A stretch of 64,000 nt of DNA from Bdellovibrio sp. BCCA. Its GTDB lineage: Bacteria > Bdellovibrionota > Bdellovibrionia > Bdellovibrionales > Bdellovibrionaceae. The stretch is taken from assembly GCF_037996825.1 (NCBI RefSeq), contig NZ_JBBNAC010000001.1, positions 3,534,001-3,598,000 on the forward strand, written 5' to 3'. Below the pieces are notes generated by a model. It made no database searches. It was not told the DNA's origin and worked only from the letters and a program-made list of their open reading frames with translations. Within the stretch, counting starts at the first letter, position 1; every line of letters begins with the position of its first letter. The translations under genes and the position numbers were made by a program. Shown one piece after another: positions 1 to 8,753 of the stretch.

Positions 1-2
1 AG

Positions 3-1481
3 GGAGGAATTTCTGAGATTTCAGGAATCCGTTTGGTGGATGAAAAGCCCCGCTTGGTATTAGCTCTTTCAAAACTTCTTTCACCAGCACGTGAATCGAC
101 AGAGGTTGAAGGAACTCCAAAAAGTTTTCAGGAAAAATTCAACGTCAATCCTTCTTGCACGAAAGCTTTGTGTACCGCTCAAAAGATTTTTGGAAGAGAC
201 GTCGGACCGCAAATGCTTTTCCTAATGGATAAGTTTGATGTCAACACTTCACCCTATTCTTTTATCAATGCTGACGCTTTCAATGGTCTTGAAATCATTG
301 ACGTAATCCGTGCTTTTGAACTTGTGAATCCGGATCAAATGCCTTTTGGCTTTAACAAACAACTCATCCGATTTAAACGCGGATTTACGCGGGCTTCTTA
401 CAAAGACAACGCAGGCACGGTCATAGCCAATGCCTCGATTGAACTCTTTGACAGCTGGTCCGAACAAAATTCTCTTATGCGCCAGTACACACTTTTCCAC
501 GAGATTGCGCACAATCAATCGGACAATCAATTTTCGGACTATGATCGTTCCGCTTCCTGGTTAGCTCTTGGAAACTGGAAAGAAACTAAACCCGGAGAAT
601 TTGCCAAAGAAAAACAGAAGGCGATGCAAGGTCATCCCTTTGTATCGAAGTACGGCGAAACAAATCCCTTCGAGGATTTTGCAGAAAGTGTGACGTCCTA
701 CCGCTTGAATCCGGATCTTTTAAAAAGTAAGTCTATGGATAAGTACAACCTAATCAGGCTGTACGTTTTTGACGGACTTGAATTCACTTCGGAAGCCAGC
801 TGCCACAAAACGCCGTTAAACGTGCAATATCAAAAACAGGTCAATCAAGACGGCGGTGCTTTCACTAACGCCGATAAAGAAGCCATTCAAAATGCTTGTC
901 GCCAAAGTTTTTATCAGACGGTCTTAGGCAATATTCCGGTGAGCTTCTTTGGCTCTTGCGTAGATTATGAAGCGGCTCAACGTTGGCAGAAACAAAATGC
1001 CTCCCGCTTTGCTGATTTAACTTCGCAAGCGCTGTTTGATCCAAAATTGCGTATCAGTGTTTTAAAGTTTAAAGCTTTAACAAATGAGCTTCGAAAAAAT
1101 CTGGCTCCGGAACTCACCGATTGGATTCTTGAATCCATGAACGTTAATTCATATCGAATGACTTCGCAGATGAGCAATCAAGAGTACTGCGATATTTGGG
1201 CGGAGCTTAAAAACCGCGTCTATCCAAATATTCACCGTGAGAATCAGTGGTACCGCAATGGCATTTTTGTTTCACGCGATTACTCTCCTCACGAAGGCGC
1301 AGCCCGCGGACTTTGTTTGGATCTAGTAAAAGGTTTTACGCCAACCTCAAAATCTTCGGTCTCAACGATTAAGAACTGGCTGAAGACAACAGCTGCGGTC
1401 AACACCGACTCACAAATCACAGAACGCGGCATCACTCGCGAAAATTTATTAAAATACATTTTAGACAGAACAAATAATTAA
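3..1481 (+). CDS. Zinc metallopeptidase-like protein, 5'-truncated
   Basis: The reading frame is open to the left edge, so the true start lies outside the window; the in-frame TTG at 33 is not a credible start. An HEIAH zinc-binding motif lies at bases 498-512, and an acidic EDFAES segment about 55 residues later (bases 672-689) is placed like the third ligand of a gluzincin. Several cysteines downstream suggest an exported protein. The family is not recognised beyond the HExxH core. The zinc peptidase call is inferred from the motif; the substrate is unknown. The next gene begins 56 bases downstream with its own ribosome site. Confidence 0.7.
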   Translation, partial: GGISEISGIRLVDEKPRLVLALSKLLSPARESTEVEGTPKSFQEKFNVNPSCTKALCTAQKIFGRDVGPQMLFLMDKFDVNTSPYSFINADAFNGLEIIDVIRAFELVNPDQMPFGFNKQLIRFKRGFTRASYKDNAGTVIANASIELFDSWSEQNSLMRQYTLFHEIAHNQSDNQFSDYDRSASWLALGNWKETKPGEFAKEKQKAMQGHPFVSKYGETNPFEDFAESVTSYRLNPDLLKSKSMDKYNLIRLYVFDGLEFTSEASCHKTPLNVQYQKQVNQDGGAFTNADKEAIQNACRQSFYQTVLGNIPVSFFGSCVDYEAAQRWQKQNASRFADLTSQALFDPKLRISVLKFKALTNELRKNLAPELTDWILESMNVNSYRMTSQMSNQEYCDIWAELKNRVYPNIHRENQWYRNGIFVSRDYSPHEGAARGLCLDLVKGFTPTSKSSVSTIKNWLKTTAAVNTDSQITERGITRENLLKYILDRTNN

Positions 1482-1537
1482 TAAGTTGCCACTGCGATAC
1501 TTCCTGTAGTCGGATTAAGACTTCCGGAGGTATCGTT

Positions 1538-2035
1538 ATGAGTTCTATTCCTGCTAATCCTGATGAAAATATGGTTCGTGTTCTTTATCACAACCTTTTA
1601 CAGGCGTGGAACCAACAAAGTGCCCGAGGCATGGCGGAGCTTTTTACGAATGATGGAAATATGGTGGGCTTCGATGGAAGCCTCGCCAACGGACAAAATG
1701 AAATTGGCGAGCACTTAGCCCCTATTTTTTTGAGTCACCCGACAGCAACTTACATCAGCAAAGTCCGCGAAGTTCGCTTCTTAAGCCCCACCGTCGCAAT
1801 GCTACGGGCCGTCGCAGGAATGGTTCCCCGAGGCAAGAATGATATTCTGCCTGCGGTCAACGCCATTCAAACAGTCGTAGCCGTTAAGGACCACGAACAT
1901 TGGCGCATTGCTCTTTTTCAAAATACGCCCGCGGCATTTCATGGACGCCAGCACCTTGCCGATGATCTTACAAAAGAACTGCGCGAAGAATTAAAGCTTT
2001 CCAATATTTCAGAAAAAAGCTCACAGGGATTTTAA
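1538..2035 (+). CDS. SgcJ/EcaC-like NTF2-fold protein
   Basis: This 165-residue protein resembles the SgcJ/EcaC (SnoaL/DUF4440) branch of the NTF2-like superfamily. It has an N-terminal helix with the LLQAWNQQSARGMAELF pattern, then alternating strands ending in a W-R-I-A-L-F strand. Members form small cone-shaped barrels that bind or isomerise small molecules, but many have no assigned reaction. ATG at 1538 follows a GGAGGT site. No signal peptide is visible, so it should be cytoplasmic. The fold assignment is from pattern only; function is unknown. Confidence 0.7.
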   Translation: MSSIPANPDENMVRVLYHNLLQAWNQQSARGMAELFTNDGNMVGFDGSLANGQNEIGEHLAPIFLSHPTATYISKVREVRFLSPTVAMLRAVAGMVPRGKNDILPAVNAIQTVVAVKDHEHWRIALFQNTPAAFHGRQHLADDLTKELREELKLSNISEKSSQGF

Positions 2036-2116
2036 GGTTACTGAGGTCCGTCAAAAATAATTGGCGCTGGACAATTTGGTAGCACCTTTTCATAGTTGTA
2101 TCTCTGGAGGCTTTCT

Positions 2117-2623
2117 ATGCTTTATGAAACAACTAATCCCCCTTTTGTAAAAATGCTTCGCAACCTTTTAGAGATTCTTGATAAAGGTGCTCAGTTTGCG
2201 GATTCCAAAAAAATTGATATGGAAGTTTTGCTGCACTCTCGCTTGGCTCCAGATCAGTTTCCTTTAACTCGCCAAATTCAAATCGCATGTGATACAGCGA
2301 AACTGTGTGCACATCGTTTGACTGGAAAAGAAGTTCCGTCTCACGCAGACAACGAAAAAACTTTCGGCGATTTCAAAGCCCGTATTGAAAGCACGATTTC
2401 GATTCTAGAAAAATTCTCTGCCGCTGATTACAAAGGTGCTGAGGCGAAGCACATCACGCAACCACGTTGGGAAGGGCAATATCTCACAGGAGAAGAATAC
2501 GTTCTTCACCACGCTATTCCTAATTTCTATTTCCACATCACAACAGCGTACTCGATCTTGAGACACAACGGTGTGGATATCGGCAAAAAAGACTACTTAG
2601 GAAAATTGCCGTTAAAAAAATAA
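2117..2623 (+). CDS. DUF1993 family protein
   Basis: This protein of about 168 residues matches the DUF1993 pattern: an N-terminal helix ending in a leucine-rich stretch, a central RLAPDQFPLTRQIQ motif, and a C-terminal helix with FYFHITTAYSILRHNGVDIGKKDYLG, the usual end of the family. ATG at 2117 is chosen because GGAGG lies at 2106-2110; upstream in-frame codons lack a site. DUF1993 proteins are probably DinB-like helical bundles of unknown function. A strong hairpin terminator follows at 2651. Confidence 0.85.
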   Translation: MLYETTNPPFVKMLRNLLEILDKGAQFADSKKIDMEVLLHSRLAPDQFPLTRQIQIACDTAKLCAHRLTGKEVPSHADNEKTFGDFKARIESTISILEKFSAADYKGAEAKHITQPRWEGQYLTGEEYVLHHAIPNFYFHITTAYSILRHNGVDIGKKDYLGKLPLKK

Positions 2624-2650
2624 TTTTTCTGTAAAGTGCTATTTCTCGAA

Positions 2651-2680
2651 GACGGGGCTCCTTGCCCCGTCTTTTGTTTT
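2651..2680 (+). terminator. Intrinsic terminator after the DUF1993 gene
   Basis: An 8-bp perfect stem (GACGGGGC with GCCCCGTC, loop TCCTT) is followed by TTTTGTTTT. It sits 28 bases after the upstream stop codon and points along the plus strand. Confidence 0.85.
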
Positions 2681-2839
2681 GTCAAAATCCGCCCGACCTC
2701 CGTGTCCGACCGTTTCAGCTTCTTCATTAAAAAATAAAATTCTTGTGTCAGCCGTCGTGAATTGCGCAGAAAAATCTAAAATTTTGACCGCAAGCAGTAG
2801 AATGGAAACAGAAAGGAGATTTAACAATGGAGGTGTGAC

Positions 2840-3490
2840 ATGAAATTGATACATCAAATAACATCTCTCGCTATCACTCTGTTTTTTTTAACAGCCCAAC
2901 CTGTCCACGCGGAACCAATGAAAGTCATGCAAAATGACAAGATTCCAAACATGATTGAGGACCTCAACCCCTTCGATCCCAATATCGAAGAAGTGCTCCG
3001 CCACTACGACGAAATTTATGAAGAGGAAACAGGTCAACCTTCGCATTTACCTGATGAATCGTTTATTAATGATATTATCGGGTTTGCAAGCTGTTACCGC
3101 AGTGAATGTGCTGTGTGGGCTCAGGTTGTGAAGTCATCACAAAGATTATATTTGTACGTTCATGGAAGACTTGCGGACTCATGGCCTGTTTCAACAGGAA
3201 AAGCGGGATATACGACTCCTAATTTTGATAGACACCCTAACGGACGTATTTACGACAGATACACATCTACGAAATATCCAGAGGGAGATTACAATGGCTT
3301 AGGCAATATGCCGTACGCCGTTTTTATTGCGGGAGGATTTGCGCTTCACGGAACTCCGCGGGGCAACTGGCCTAACTTAGGTCGTCCCGCTTCGCATGGC
3401 TGTATTCGCATGCATCCAGATAATGCATATCGATTTAATCGCTTAGTTCGTAGTAACGGAATCCAGAACGTTTGGATTACAGTTCAATGA
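2840..3490 (+). CDS. L,D-transpeptidase (YkuD domain), exported
   Basis: The 216-residue protein has a signal peptide at about residues 1-24 and a C-terminal YkuD catalytic domain at about residues 95-215. The signature is present: His170 in an HGTPRGNW segment and Cys188 in SHGCIRM. Such enzymes form or exchange L,D-crosslinks in peptidoglycan, or attach proteins to it, in the periplasm. Bdellovibrio uses several to remodel its own wall and that of prey. The start is ATG at 2840 after GGAGGT. A second, divergent copy lies at 50845-51576. It appears monocistronic, with terminators on both sides. Confidence 0.9.
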   Translation: MKLIHQITSLAITLFFLTAQPVHAEPMKVMQNDKIPNMIEDLNPFDPNIEEVLRHYDEIYEEETGQPSHLPDESFINDIIGFASCYRSECAVWAQVVKSSQRLYLYVHGRLADSWPVSTGKAGYTTPNFDRHPNGRIYDRYTSTKYPEGDYNGLGNMPYAVFIAGGFALHGTPRGNWPNLGRPASHGCIRMHPDNAYRFNRLVRSNGIQNVWITVQ

Positions 3491-3513
3491 GTGCGTTGTG
3501 AGCGAGAGCAAAG

Positions 3514-3549
3514 CGGCGACTTTTGCTGATCACAAAGGTCGCCGTTTTC
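3514..3549 (+). terminator. Intrinsic terminator after the L,D-transpeptidase gene
   Basis: The stem CGGCGAC (3514-3520) pairs with GTCGCCG (3538-3544) and is followed by TTTTCT. It lies between convergent genes. Confidence 0.65.
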
Positions 3550-4688
3550 TATTTCCCAAGTTGAAATTTTTCAAAACGATGAAGCTCTTCTTCGATAAGT
3601 TTTTTATTCGATGCTGATTTCATCTTCGGAAGCCAATTCCATTTTTGAATCAGCAACTCGTTCTTATCTCGGTCCGCTTTTAAATCTATCGCAGCGACAA
3701 CCTGATCGCCGACTAGCACGGGCAAAGCAAAATATCCGTAAACGCGCTTTTCTTTCGGCAGATAGGCTTCAAAACGATGTTCATAATCAAACAAAGCCTG
3801 AAGACGTTTTCTTTGAATTACCAAAGGATCAAACGGAGAAAGGATATGCACAAGGTCCTTATCAAGCTCTATTTTCTTTTCAAGTATTTCAGGCTTAATC
3901 CAAAATTCTGTTTTTTCAACACCCGCAACGTGAACAGGAACAAGGTCTTTCTTTCGTGCTTTCCCCTCGATAAGCTTCTTAATTCCCGGTTTTTTCTTAG
4001 CATCCAAGTAACAAATAGAATCAACACTGGCTAAAGCTTGAGAACGTAATGCGCGCTCAAGAAGATATTCTAAAATCTCTTTTTCGGTTGCCGCCTCGGG
4101 TTTCTTTTCCCAGTCAAAATGTCGATCCAGCAATTCATACTTCTTCAACATCCCTTGACGTTCGCAGATCACGAGTTGTCCAGTGTAGAATCCCAACTGC
4201 AACGCTTTCTTCGATGGTTTACGGCTGGCCCACGGATGACTTTTCTCCACAAGGACGTCATCTTCAATATCGCGGATAGAAAGAGGACCTTCATTCTTGA
4301 TAAGCTTTAGGACTTTCTGCATTTCCTCTTTTTTTACGGTTTGAAACCACTTGCTTGGGGAAAGTCGTGTGCGTTTCATCTCGTCCATATAAAAACGAAA
4401 GTCTTTCGTAGGGACATAGGAAAGAGCATGAGTCCAATACTCAAACACCGTTTTATCTTGAGATTGTGCTTGATGCAGATGCTGGCGTTTATAGTCGGGA
4501 ATCCGCGTGAAAAGAATATGATGATGACAGCGTTCAATCACATTGATGGTATCAATCTGCACGTAACCCAAGTGCTCAACGGCAGCTTGTGTGGCTTTTG
4601 CGCCTTTTCCAAAAGGAACGCGCTCATGCAATCCTTGCGCTTGAATCCATAATCCCTTTGCCTGTTCTTTTGAAATAACTTTTTTCAT
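3549..4688 (-). CDS. YcaQ-type winged-helix DNA glycosylase (AlkZ family)
   Basis: The 379-residue protein belongs to the HTH_42 / AlkZ-YcaQ family, tandem winged-helix glycosylases that unhook interstrand crosslinks and remove bulky alkyl purines. A Q44-I45-D46 triplet follows the GYV strand and matches the QxD catalytic motif of E. coli YcaQ rather than the QxQ of AlkZ. Length is close to the usual 380-410. Its ATG overlaps the stop of the upstream ATL gene as ATGA, which indicates translational coupling. Both genes point to handling of alkylated DNA. The lesion preference is not readable from sequence. Confidence 0.85.
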   Translation of the reverse strand: MKKVISKEQAKGLWIQAQGLHERVPFGKGAKATQAAVEHLGYVQIDTINVIERCHHHILFTRIPDYKRQHLHQAQSQDKTVFEYWTHALSYVPTKDFRFYMDEMKRTRLSPSKWFQTVKKEEMQKVLKLIKNEGPLSIRDIEDDVLVEKSHPWASRKPSKKALQLGFYTGQLVICERQGMLKKYELLDRHFDWEKKPEAATEKEILEYLLERALRSQALASVDSICYLDAKKKPGIKKLIEGKARKKDLVPVHVAGVEKTEFWIKPEILEKKIELDKDLVHILSPFDPLVIQRKRLQALFDYEHRFEAYLPKEKRVYGYFALPVLVGDQVVAAIDLKADRDKNELLIQKWNWLPKMKSASNKKLIEEELHRFEKFQLGK

Positions 4689-5047
4689 GAAAACATCTTT
4701 GGTGAGCGGGTGTTGGTTTTCTTTGCTTCAACCTTTTTTCTCCACTGAAATTTCTTTAGATCGATCTGATCTTGCTCACCAAACTCAATGCCTTCTTTAA
4801 CAAGAAGACGCTTTTGTTTCACGTAAGACGAAGTCGATGGCGGAAACGAAATCTTTCCCTTGGAATTTAAAACGCGCTGCCAAGGAAGGTCATGACTTTC
4901 AGAGCAAGAGTGTAAAATCCACGCGACTCCCCGCGAACCTTGCGGCTTTCCGGCAAGTTTTGCGATTTGACCGTAAGTCGCCACTTTCCCTTTGGGAATC
5001 TTTTTAATGAAACTAATAACTTTCTTTGAAAAATCGGTTTGTTCCAT
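4685..5047 (-). CDS. Alkyltransferase-like (ATL) DNA-lesion binding protein
   Basis: The 120-residue protein is the DNA-binding domain of O6-alkylguanine alkyltransferases: a KVATYGQIAKLAG helix, then the SRGVAW recognition helix. The active-site PCHR motif is replaced by PWQRV, with Trp56 where the acceptor cysteine should be. This is the hallmark of ATL proteins, which bind O6-alkylguanine without repairing it and flag it for excision repair. ATG at 5047 follows GAGGT. It is the first gene of a two-gene operon with the YcaQ-type glycosylase. Confidence 0.9.
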   Translation of the reverse strand: MEQTDFSKKVISFIKKIPKGKVATYGQIAKLAGKPQGSRGVAWILHSCSESHDLPWQRVLNSKGKISFPPSTSSYVKQKRLLVKEGIEFGEQDQIDLKKFQWRKKVEAKKTNTRSPKMFS

Positions 5048-5063
5048 CGCGGACCTCAGTCAA

Positions 5064-5090
5064 AAAAAGGGAGCTTGAGCTCCCTTTTTA
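5064..5090 (-). terminator. Intrinsic terminator after the OPT transporter gene
   Basis: GGGAGC (5069-5074) pairs with GCTCCC (5079-5084) and is flanked by A and T tracts on both sides, so it can work in either direction. It lies between the OPT stop codon and the start of the ATL gene. Confidence 0.8.
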
Positions 5091-5092
5091 GT

Positions 5093-6961
5093 TTAACCAA
5101 CTGCATTTTCCAAGAGAATTAAAATAATCCCTATAATTGATCCGCCCGCAATCACACCGGCCGCAAGAGTTTCCTGGTTATCAACGAACGCGCGATAACC
5201 AAAGCTTGCAGGGTCTTTAAAACGTTTGCGCGCAAGCCAGAATAGCAAAGTTCCCAAAGCCATAGACCATGCATCGGCAAAGCGAAGAACAAATCCCAAG
5301 CCTAGACCGACTCCAGAAAGAGGAAAACGGCCTTTCGTTTTTTTATTTAGAACTTCAATCACAATTCCAAGAATAGCCCCGACAAAAGCCGCCACTTGCG
5401 CTGTCGGATGAAGATTGCTAATTCCTTTTGTTAAAACTTCCGAAACACCTTTCCAAATAGACGCACTTGGAAGCGGCAGACTTTCAGATGTGAACATGGA
5501 AACGTCGCCATGGAAGAGCGAATAGAAAACGGGAACAGCCACTAAGCCACCTGCAAAAATTCCTAAGACATGACCGACCGCTTGATGACGAGGTTTTCCA
5601 CCCAACATGTAAGCAGGCTTAATATCCATGAGCAGATTACTCGCATTCAAAGAAACTTCGGATGTGATTCCTGCCGTCATTAAGTTCGTCGTCACATTTC
5701 CAGGAGCAACCACACCATAAGTGATTTGTGTGAGCTTGCCAAGAGCTCCGCCCGGAGTGATCGCTGTTAATCCCGTCGATGTGACAGCAATGAGCGTGAA
5801 GATGAACACCAAAGGAATCGCAAGAAGTCCTAGCCAATAGTGAATACCGAACCACACGTGACCCAAGTAAACTGTGATAGCACCAAGAACAGGAATACCT
5901 ACAGCAAAAATCCACATTGGAAGTTCAATTTTATCCAAAGCATCTGACTTCTTTTCTTTTTTTGAAAACATCTTTGCAAAACTTTGTACAATGATTTGTG
6001 GTTTTGAAAAGAAACCGTACAAAGAAGATGTCGTCATCACTGCGGCACCTCCCCATAGCGCCCACATTGTGATCGCTTTAAACTTCGCTTCAGGAATAAT
6101 TCCGGCATCAATAAGAATTGGCGCACAAATGAAATAATTAATGAATCCACCAAGCAAGATCGACATCGCCGTCTTCATGCTCATCAAACCACCCGTTCCC
6201 ATCATGACGATGGACGTATCAAACTGAATGGTGAGATCTTTCAAAGGACTTCCTATGATCTTAGGAGTCGCGAATTTATAAATGAAATCGTCCCAATAAT
6301 GTGGAAGTGCTAAGAACTTTAATTTTAAAGAATCCAAAACGGCGTCAGCTCTTAAAATTTCAATTAATGCAGAAAGACCCGCACCCGCCATCATTAGCTT
6401 CGCTTTAAAGACACCTTCTTTACCTTCATCGGAATGCAGACTTTCAAGCACAACACCGGCAGCGTAACCTTCCGGAAACGGCATTTGTTCATCGTTGATA
6501 AAACGTTTTTTTAAAGGGAATGCGAAGAGAACTCCCAGCAAGGCCAACACAACGATCCACCAAAATGTTTGCCACATTGGAATCACTTGTCCTGTCACCA
6601 TCATGTAAGCAGGAATTGAGGCCATCATCGGTGCTGTCATATATCCGGCACTTGTTGCAATACTTTGCATGGCATTGTTTTCAAGAATCGTCATGTGCGA
6701 GCCGAGTTTCATTTTCGCCATTAATTTAAAAAACGCGAAAGACAAAATCACCGAAGAGATCCCTACTCCCAATGTCCATCCGGTTTTGATTCCAATATAA
6801 AGATTCGTCAGACTTAAAACGCCACCAAGAATCATTCCCGTCAAAGCAGAACGGAGTGTGAGCTGAGGCATATCGCCCTTATAAACATTCTTCAGCCACC
6901 ACTCGTCTTTTTCTTCAAGAGTCATCGAGTGAACTTGTTCTTCAGAGAGTTCCTTAATCAT
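5093..6961 (-). CDS. OPT family oligopeptide transporter
   Basis: The 622-residue inner-membrane protein has about 14-16 hydrophobic segments and the pattern of the bacterial oligopeptide transporter family: an N-terminal LTLRSALTGMILGGVLS segment, NNAMQSIATSAGYM, and a FINDEQMPFPEG motif. OPT proteins import small peptides or metal chelates with protons. Peptide uptake would suit a predator that digests host protein, but the substrate is inference. ATG at 6961 follows an AAGGA site. It is flanked by a terminator downstream and appears monocistronic. Confidence 0.9.
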   Translation of the reverse strand: MIKELSEEQVHSMTLEEKDEWWLKNVYKGDMPQLTLRSALTGMILGGVLSLTNLYIGIKTGWTLGVGISSVILSFAFFKLMAKMKLGSHMTILENNAMQSIATSAGYMTAPMMASIPAYMMVTGQVIPMWQTFWWIVVLALLGVLFAFPLKKRFINDEQMPFPEGYAAGVVLESLHSDEGKEGVFKAKLMMAGAGLSALIEILRADAVLDSLKLKFLALPHYWDDFIYKFATPKIIGSPLKDLTIQFDTSIVMMGTGGLMSMKTAMSILLGGFINYFICAPILIDAGIIPEAKFKAITMWALWGGAAVMTTSSLYGFFSKPQIIVQSFAKMFSKKEKKSDALDKIELPMWIFAVGIPVLGAITVYLGHVWFGIHYWLGLLAIPLVFIFTLIAVTSTGLTAITPGGALGKLTQITYGVVAPGNVTTNLMTAGITSEVSLNASNLLMDIKPAYMLGGKPRHQAVGHVLGIFAGGLVAVPVFYSLFHGDVSMFTSESLPLPSASIWKGVSEVLTKGISNLHPTAQVAAFVGAILGIVIEVLNKKTKGRFPLSGVGLGLGFVLRFADAWSMALGTLLFWLARKRFKDPASFGYRAFVDNQETLAAGVIAGGSIIGIILILLENAVG

Positions 6962-7051
6962 AGCACGTCCTTCGTTTATTCCGAGGACAGTATGCTATAG
7001 ATAATTTCCTTGTGACCAGAAAAAATCCCAGCCACAAGGGATAATTTATTT

Positions 7052-7990
7052 TTATCTATATGAACGGAACCAAATAGCGTTATCAGTTCCTTTTACAAAA
7101 ACCATGACATGATCTTTCGCCGAAGAATTTGCTCCAGGCCCTGAAGAAAGTCCGCCGCCTAACGATTCCCAACCTGACCAGCTACCGCTGAACCATTTGT
7201 GCCAGAGGGCGTTGTCTGTGCCGCGAACAAAAACGTCAAGCCGTCCGTTTCCCCACGAAGCGACATCGGGTGATGATGTCAGCACACCACCTAATGACTC
7301 CCAGCCGGACCATCCTCCACCGCTAAACCATTTATGCCAGAGGGCATTGTCGGTACCACGAACAAAAACATCTATTCGGCCAGTACCCCAAGACGCAGCA
7401 CCAGGATCAGAAGTCAGTACGCCTCCAAGAGACTCCCACGCAGACCATGAGTTACCGCTAAACCATTTGTGCCAAAGAGCGTTGTCTGTACCGCGCACAA
7501 AAACATCAAGTCGATTGCCACCCCATGAAGAGGCTGCGGGACCAGAAGTCAGAACTCCGCCTAAGGATTGCCATGGAAGCCAAGCTCCGCGGAAAGTGCG
7601 TTGCCATAAAGCATTGTCTGTTCCCCGCACGAAAACGTCGATGCGATTTCCCTGACATGTGCATGCAGGAGAAGAAGTAAGAACTCCGCCTAACGAAGTC
7701 CATGCCGACCACTTCATGCCATCCCAGTGCCGGAACCACAGAGCGTTGTCAGTTCCACGCACAAAAACAATCGTGCGAAATCCTGAGCGTGAACATGACG
7801 CCGGGTCTGAAGTGCCTACACCGCCAATGCTTGACCAATCAGACCAACCTGGTGCACGAGGATCTTCGTGTTGTGGTTGATAATCAGATATTACATAAGG
7901 ATCTTCTCTGTCGTCACGAGCGATGGCGCTGGTAGAAACAGATGCTCCCGCCAATAACGTTGCTAATAAGACAATCAAATTAAAACGCAT
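7052..7990 (-). CDS. Secreted six-repeat beta-propeller lectin-like protein
   Basis: This 312-residue protein carries a signal peptide (residues 1-24, cleaved near SAIA) and six tandem repeats of about 44 residues. The repeat core is W-x-x-W-x-SLGGVLTS, then D-V-F-V-R-GTDNALW. This is the DUF346/PLL type of propeller blade known from Photorhabdus lectins, which bind fucosylated or methylated sugars. ATG at 7990 is chosen because it follows GGAGGAT and opens a signal peptide; the longer upstream frame lacks a site. Repeats 3-5 are almost identical, suggesting recent duplication. A role in prey or surface binding is inference. Confidence 0.85.
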   Translation of the reverse strand: MRFNLIVLLATLLAGASVSTSAIARDDREDPYVISDYQPQHEDPRAPGWSDWSSIGGVGTSDPASCSRSGFRTIVFVRGTDNALWFRHWDGMKWSAWTSLGGVLTSSPACTCQGNRIDVFVRGTDNALWQRTFRGAWLPWQSLGGVLTSGPAASSWGGNRLDVFVRGTDNALWHKWFSGNSWSAWESLGGVLTSDPGAASWGTGRIDVFVRGTDNALWHKWFSGGGWSGWESLGGVLTSSPDVASWGNGRLDVFVRGTDNALWHKWFSGSWSGWESLGGGLSSGPGANSSAKDHVMVFVKGTDNAIWFRSYR

Positions 7991-8218
7991 ATCATCCTCC
8001 TGAATCCTTGCGCTTGGATTCTTTGACTCAAACTTAACAGAGGTCTTTTGCGAAGCTAGAGCATTCGAAATTCTTGTTAAAGACCTCAGTAAAATGGTGA
8101 GCCTTGGCAACCGACTCGACGTAAAGAAAGCCCGACTTTATTTTTTCACATTTTGTGACTTTGCAAACTTGAGCGTCTCTTTTGTGTTGTAGAATAAAGG
8201 CACTCATGGAGGCAAAAC

Positions 8219-8710
8219 ATGCTTAATAAAACAATCACTTTGACTCGTGTGTTCGATGCTCCGAGGGAACAAGTCTGGCGAACGTGGACTGATCCTGAAC
8301 GCATCAAACTCTGGTGGGGACCGAAAGCTTTCACAGCTCCTTCTATTAAGAATGATCTGCGCATCGGCGGCACTTACCTTTACGCCATGAAAGATGCTGA
8401 AGGAAAATTATTCTGGAGTACGGGCACCTACAAAGATGTGCGCTATCTGGAAAAAATTGTTGCAACAGATTCATTCGCTGATGAAAAAGGGCACATTGTT
8501 TCTCCTGCTGAATACGGAATGCCTAGCATGAAGGATGAACTGGAATTGACGGTGACCTTTGAAGATAAAGGCAACCAAACGAAACTTACTATCGTTCATA
8601 AGGATTTTCCTGCCAACTTTTTTGATCAGTGTGTGCAAGGATGGAATGAATCTCTGGATAAGTTCGATGATGTTCTTCGAAATGAAAGACCTGCGGAACT
8701 TAATCTTTAG
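8219..8710 (+). CDS. SRPBCC/AHSA1 family protein
   Basis: The 163-residue protein has the START-like AHSA1 pattern: the opening strand with TRVFDAPREQVWRTWTDP, a WWGPKAF turn, a middle GGTYLY strand and a final helix starting WNESLDKFDDVL. These helix-grip proteins bind hydrophobic ligands in a central cavity. No reaction is known for most members. The start ATG follows GGAGGC. It converges with the PhnB-like gene downstream across a hairpin. Confidence 0.85.
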   Translation: MLNKTITLTRVFDAPREQVWRTWTDPERIKLWWGPKAFTAPSIKNDLRIGGTYLYAMKDAEGKLFWSTGTYKDVRYLEKIVATDSFADEKGHIVSPAEYGMPSMKDELELTVTFEDKGNQTKLTIVHKDFPANFFDQCVQGWNESLDKFDDVLRNERPAELNL

Positions 8711-8716
8711 AATTAT

Positions 8717-8742
8717 CAGGCCCTTGTAACAACAAGAGCCTG
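8717..8742. terminator. Hairpin between convergent genes
   Basis: An 11-bp stem with one mismatch (CAGGCCCTTGT with ACAAGAGCCTG) lies between two convergent stop codons. T tracts are weak on both sides, so terminator function is only likely. Confidence 0.45.
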
Positions 8743-8753
8743 GTAAGACAAAG

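Noticed and set aside
7197-7655. Plus-strand frame of 152 codons with repeated CQRALSVPRTKTS units
   Set aside because: It is the antisense reading of the lectin repeats; the repeats come from the lectin gene and there is no ribosome site.
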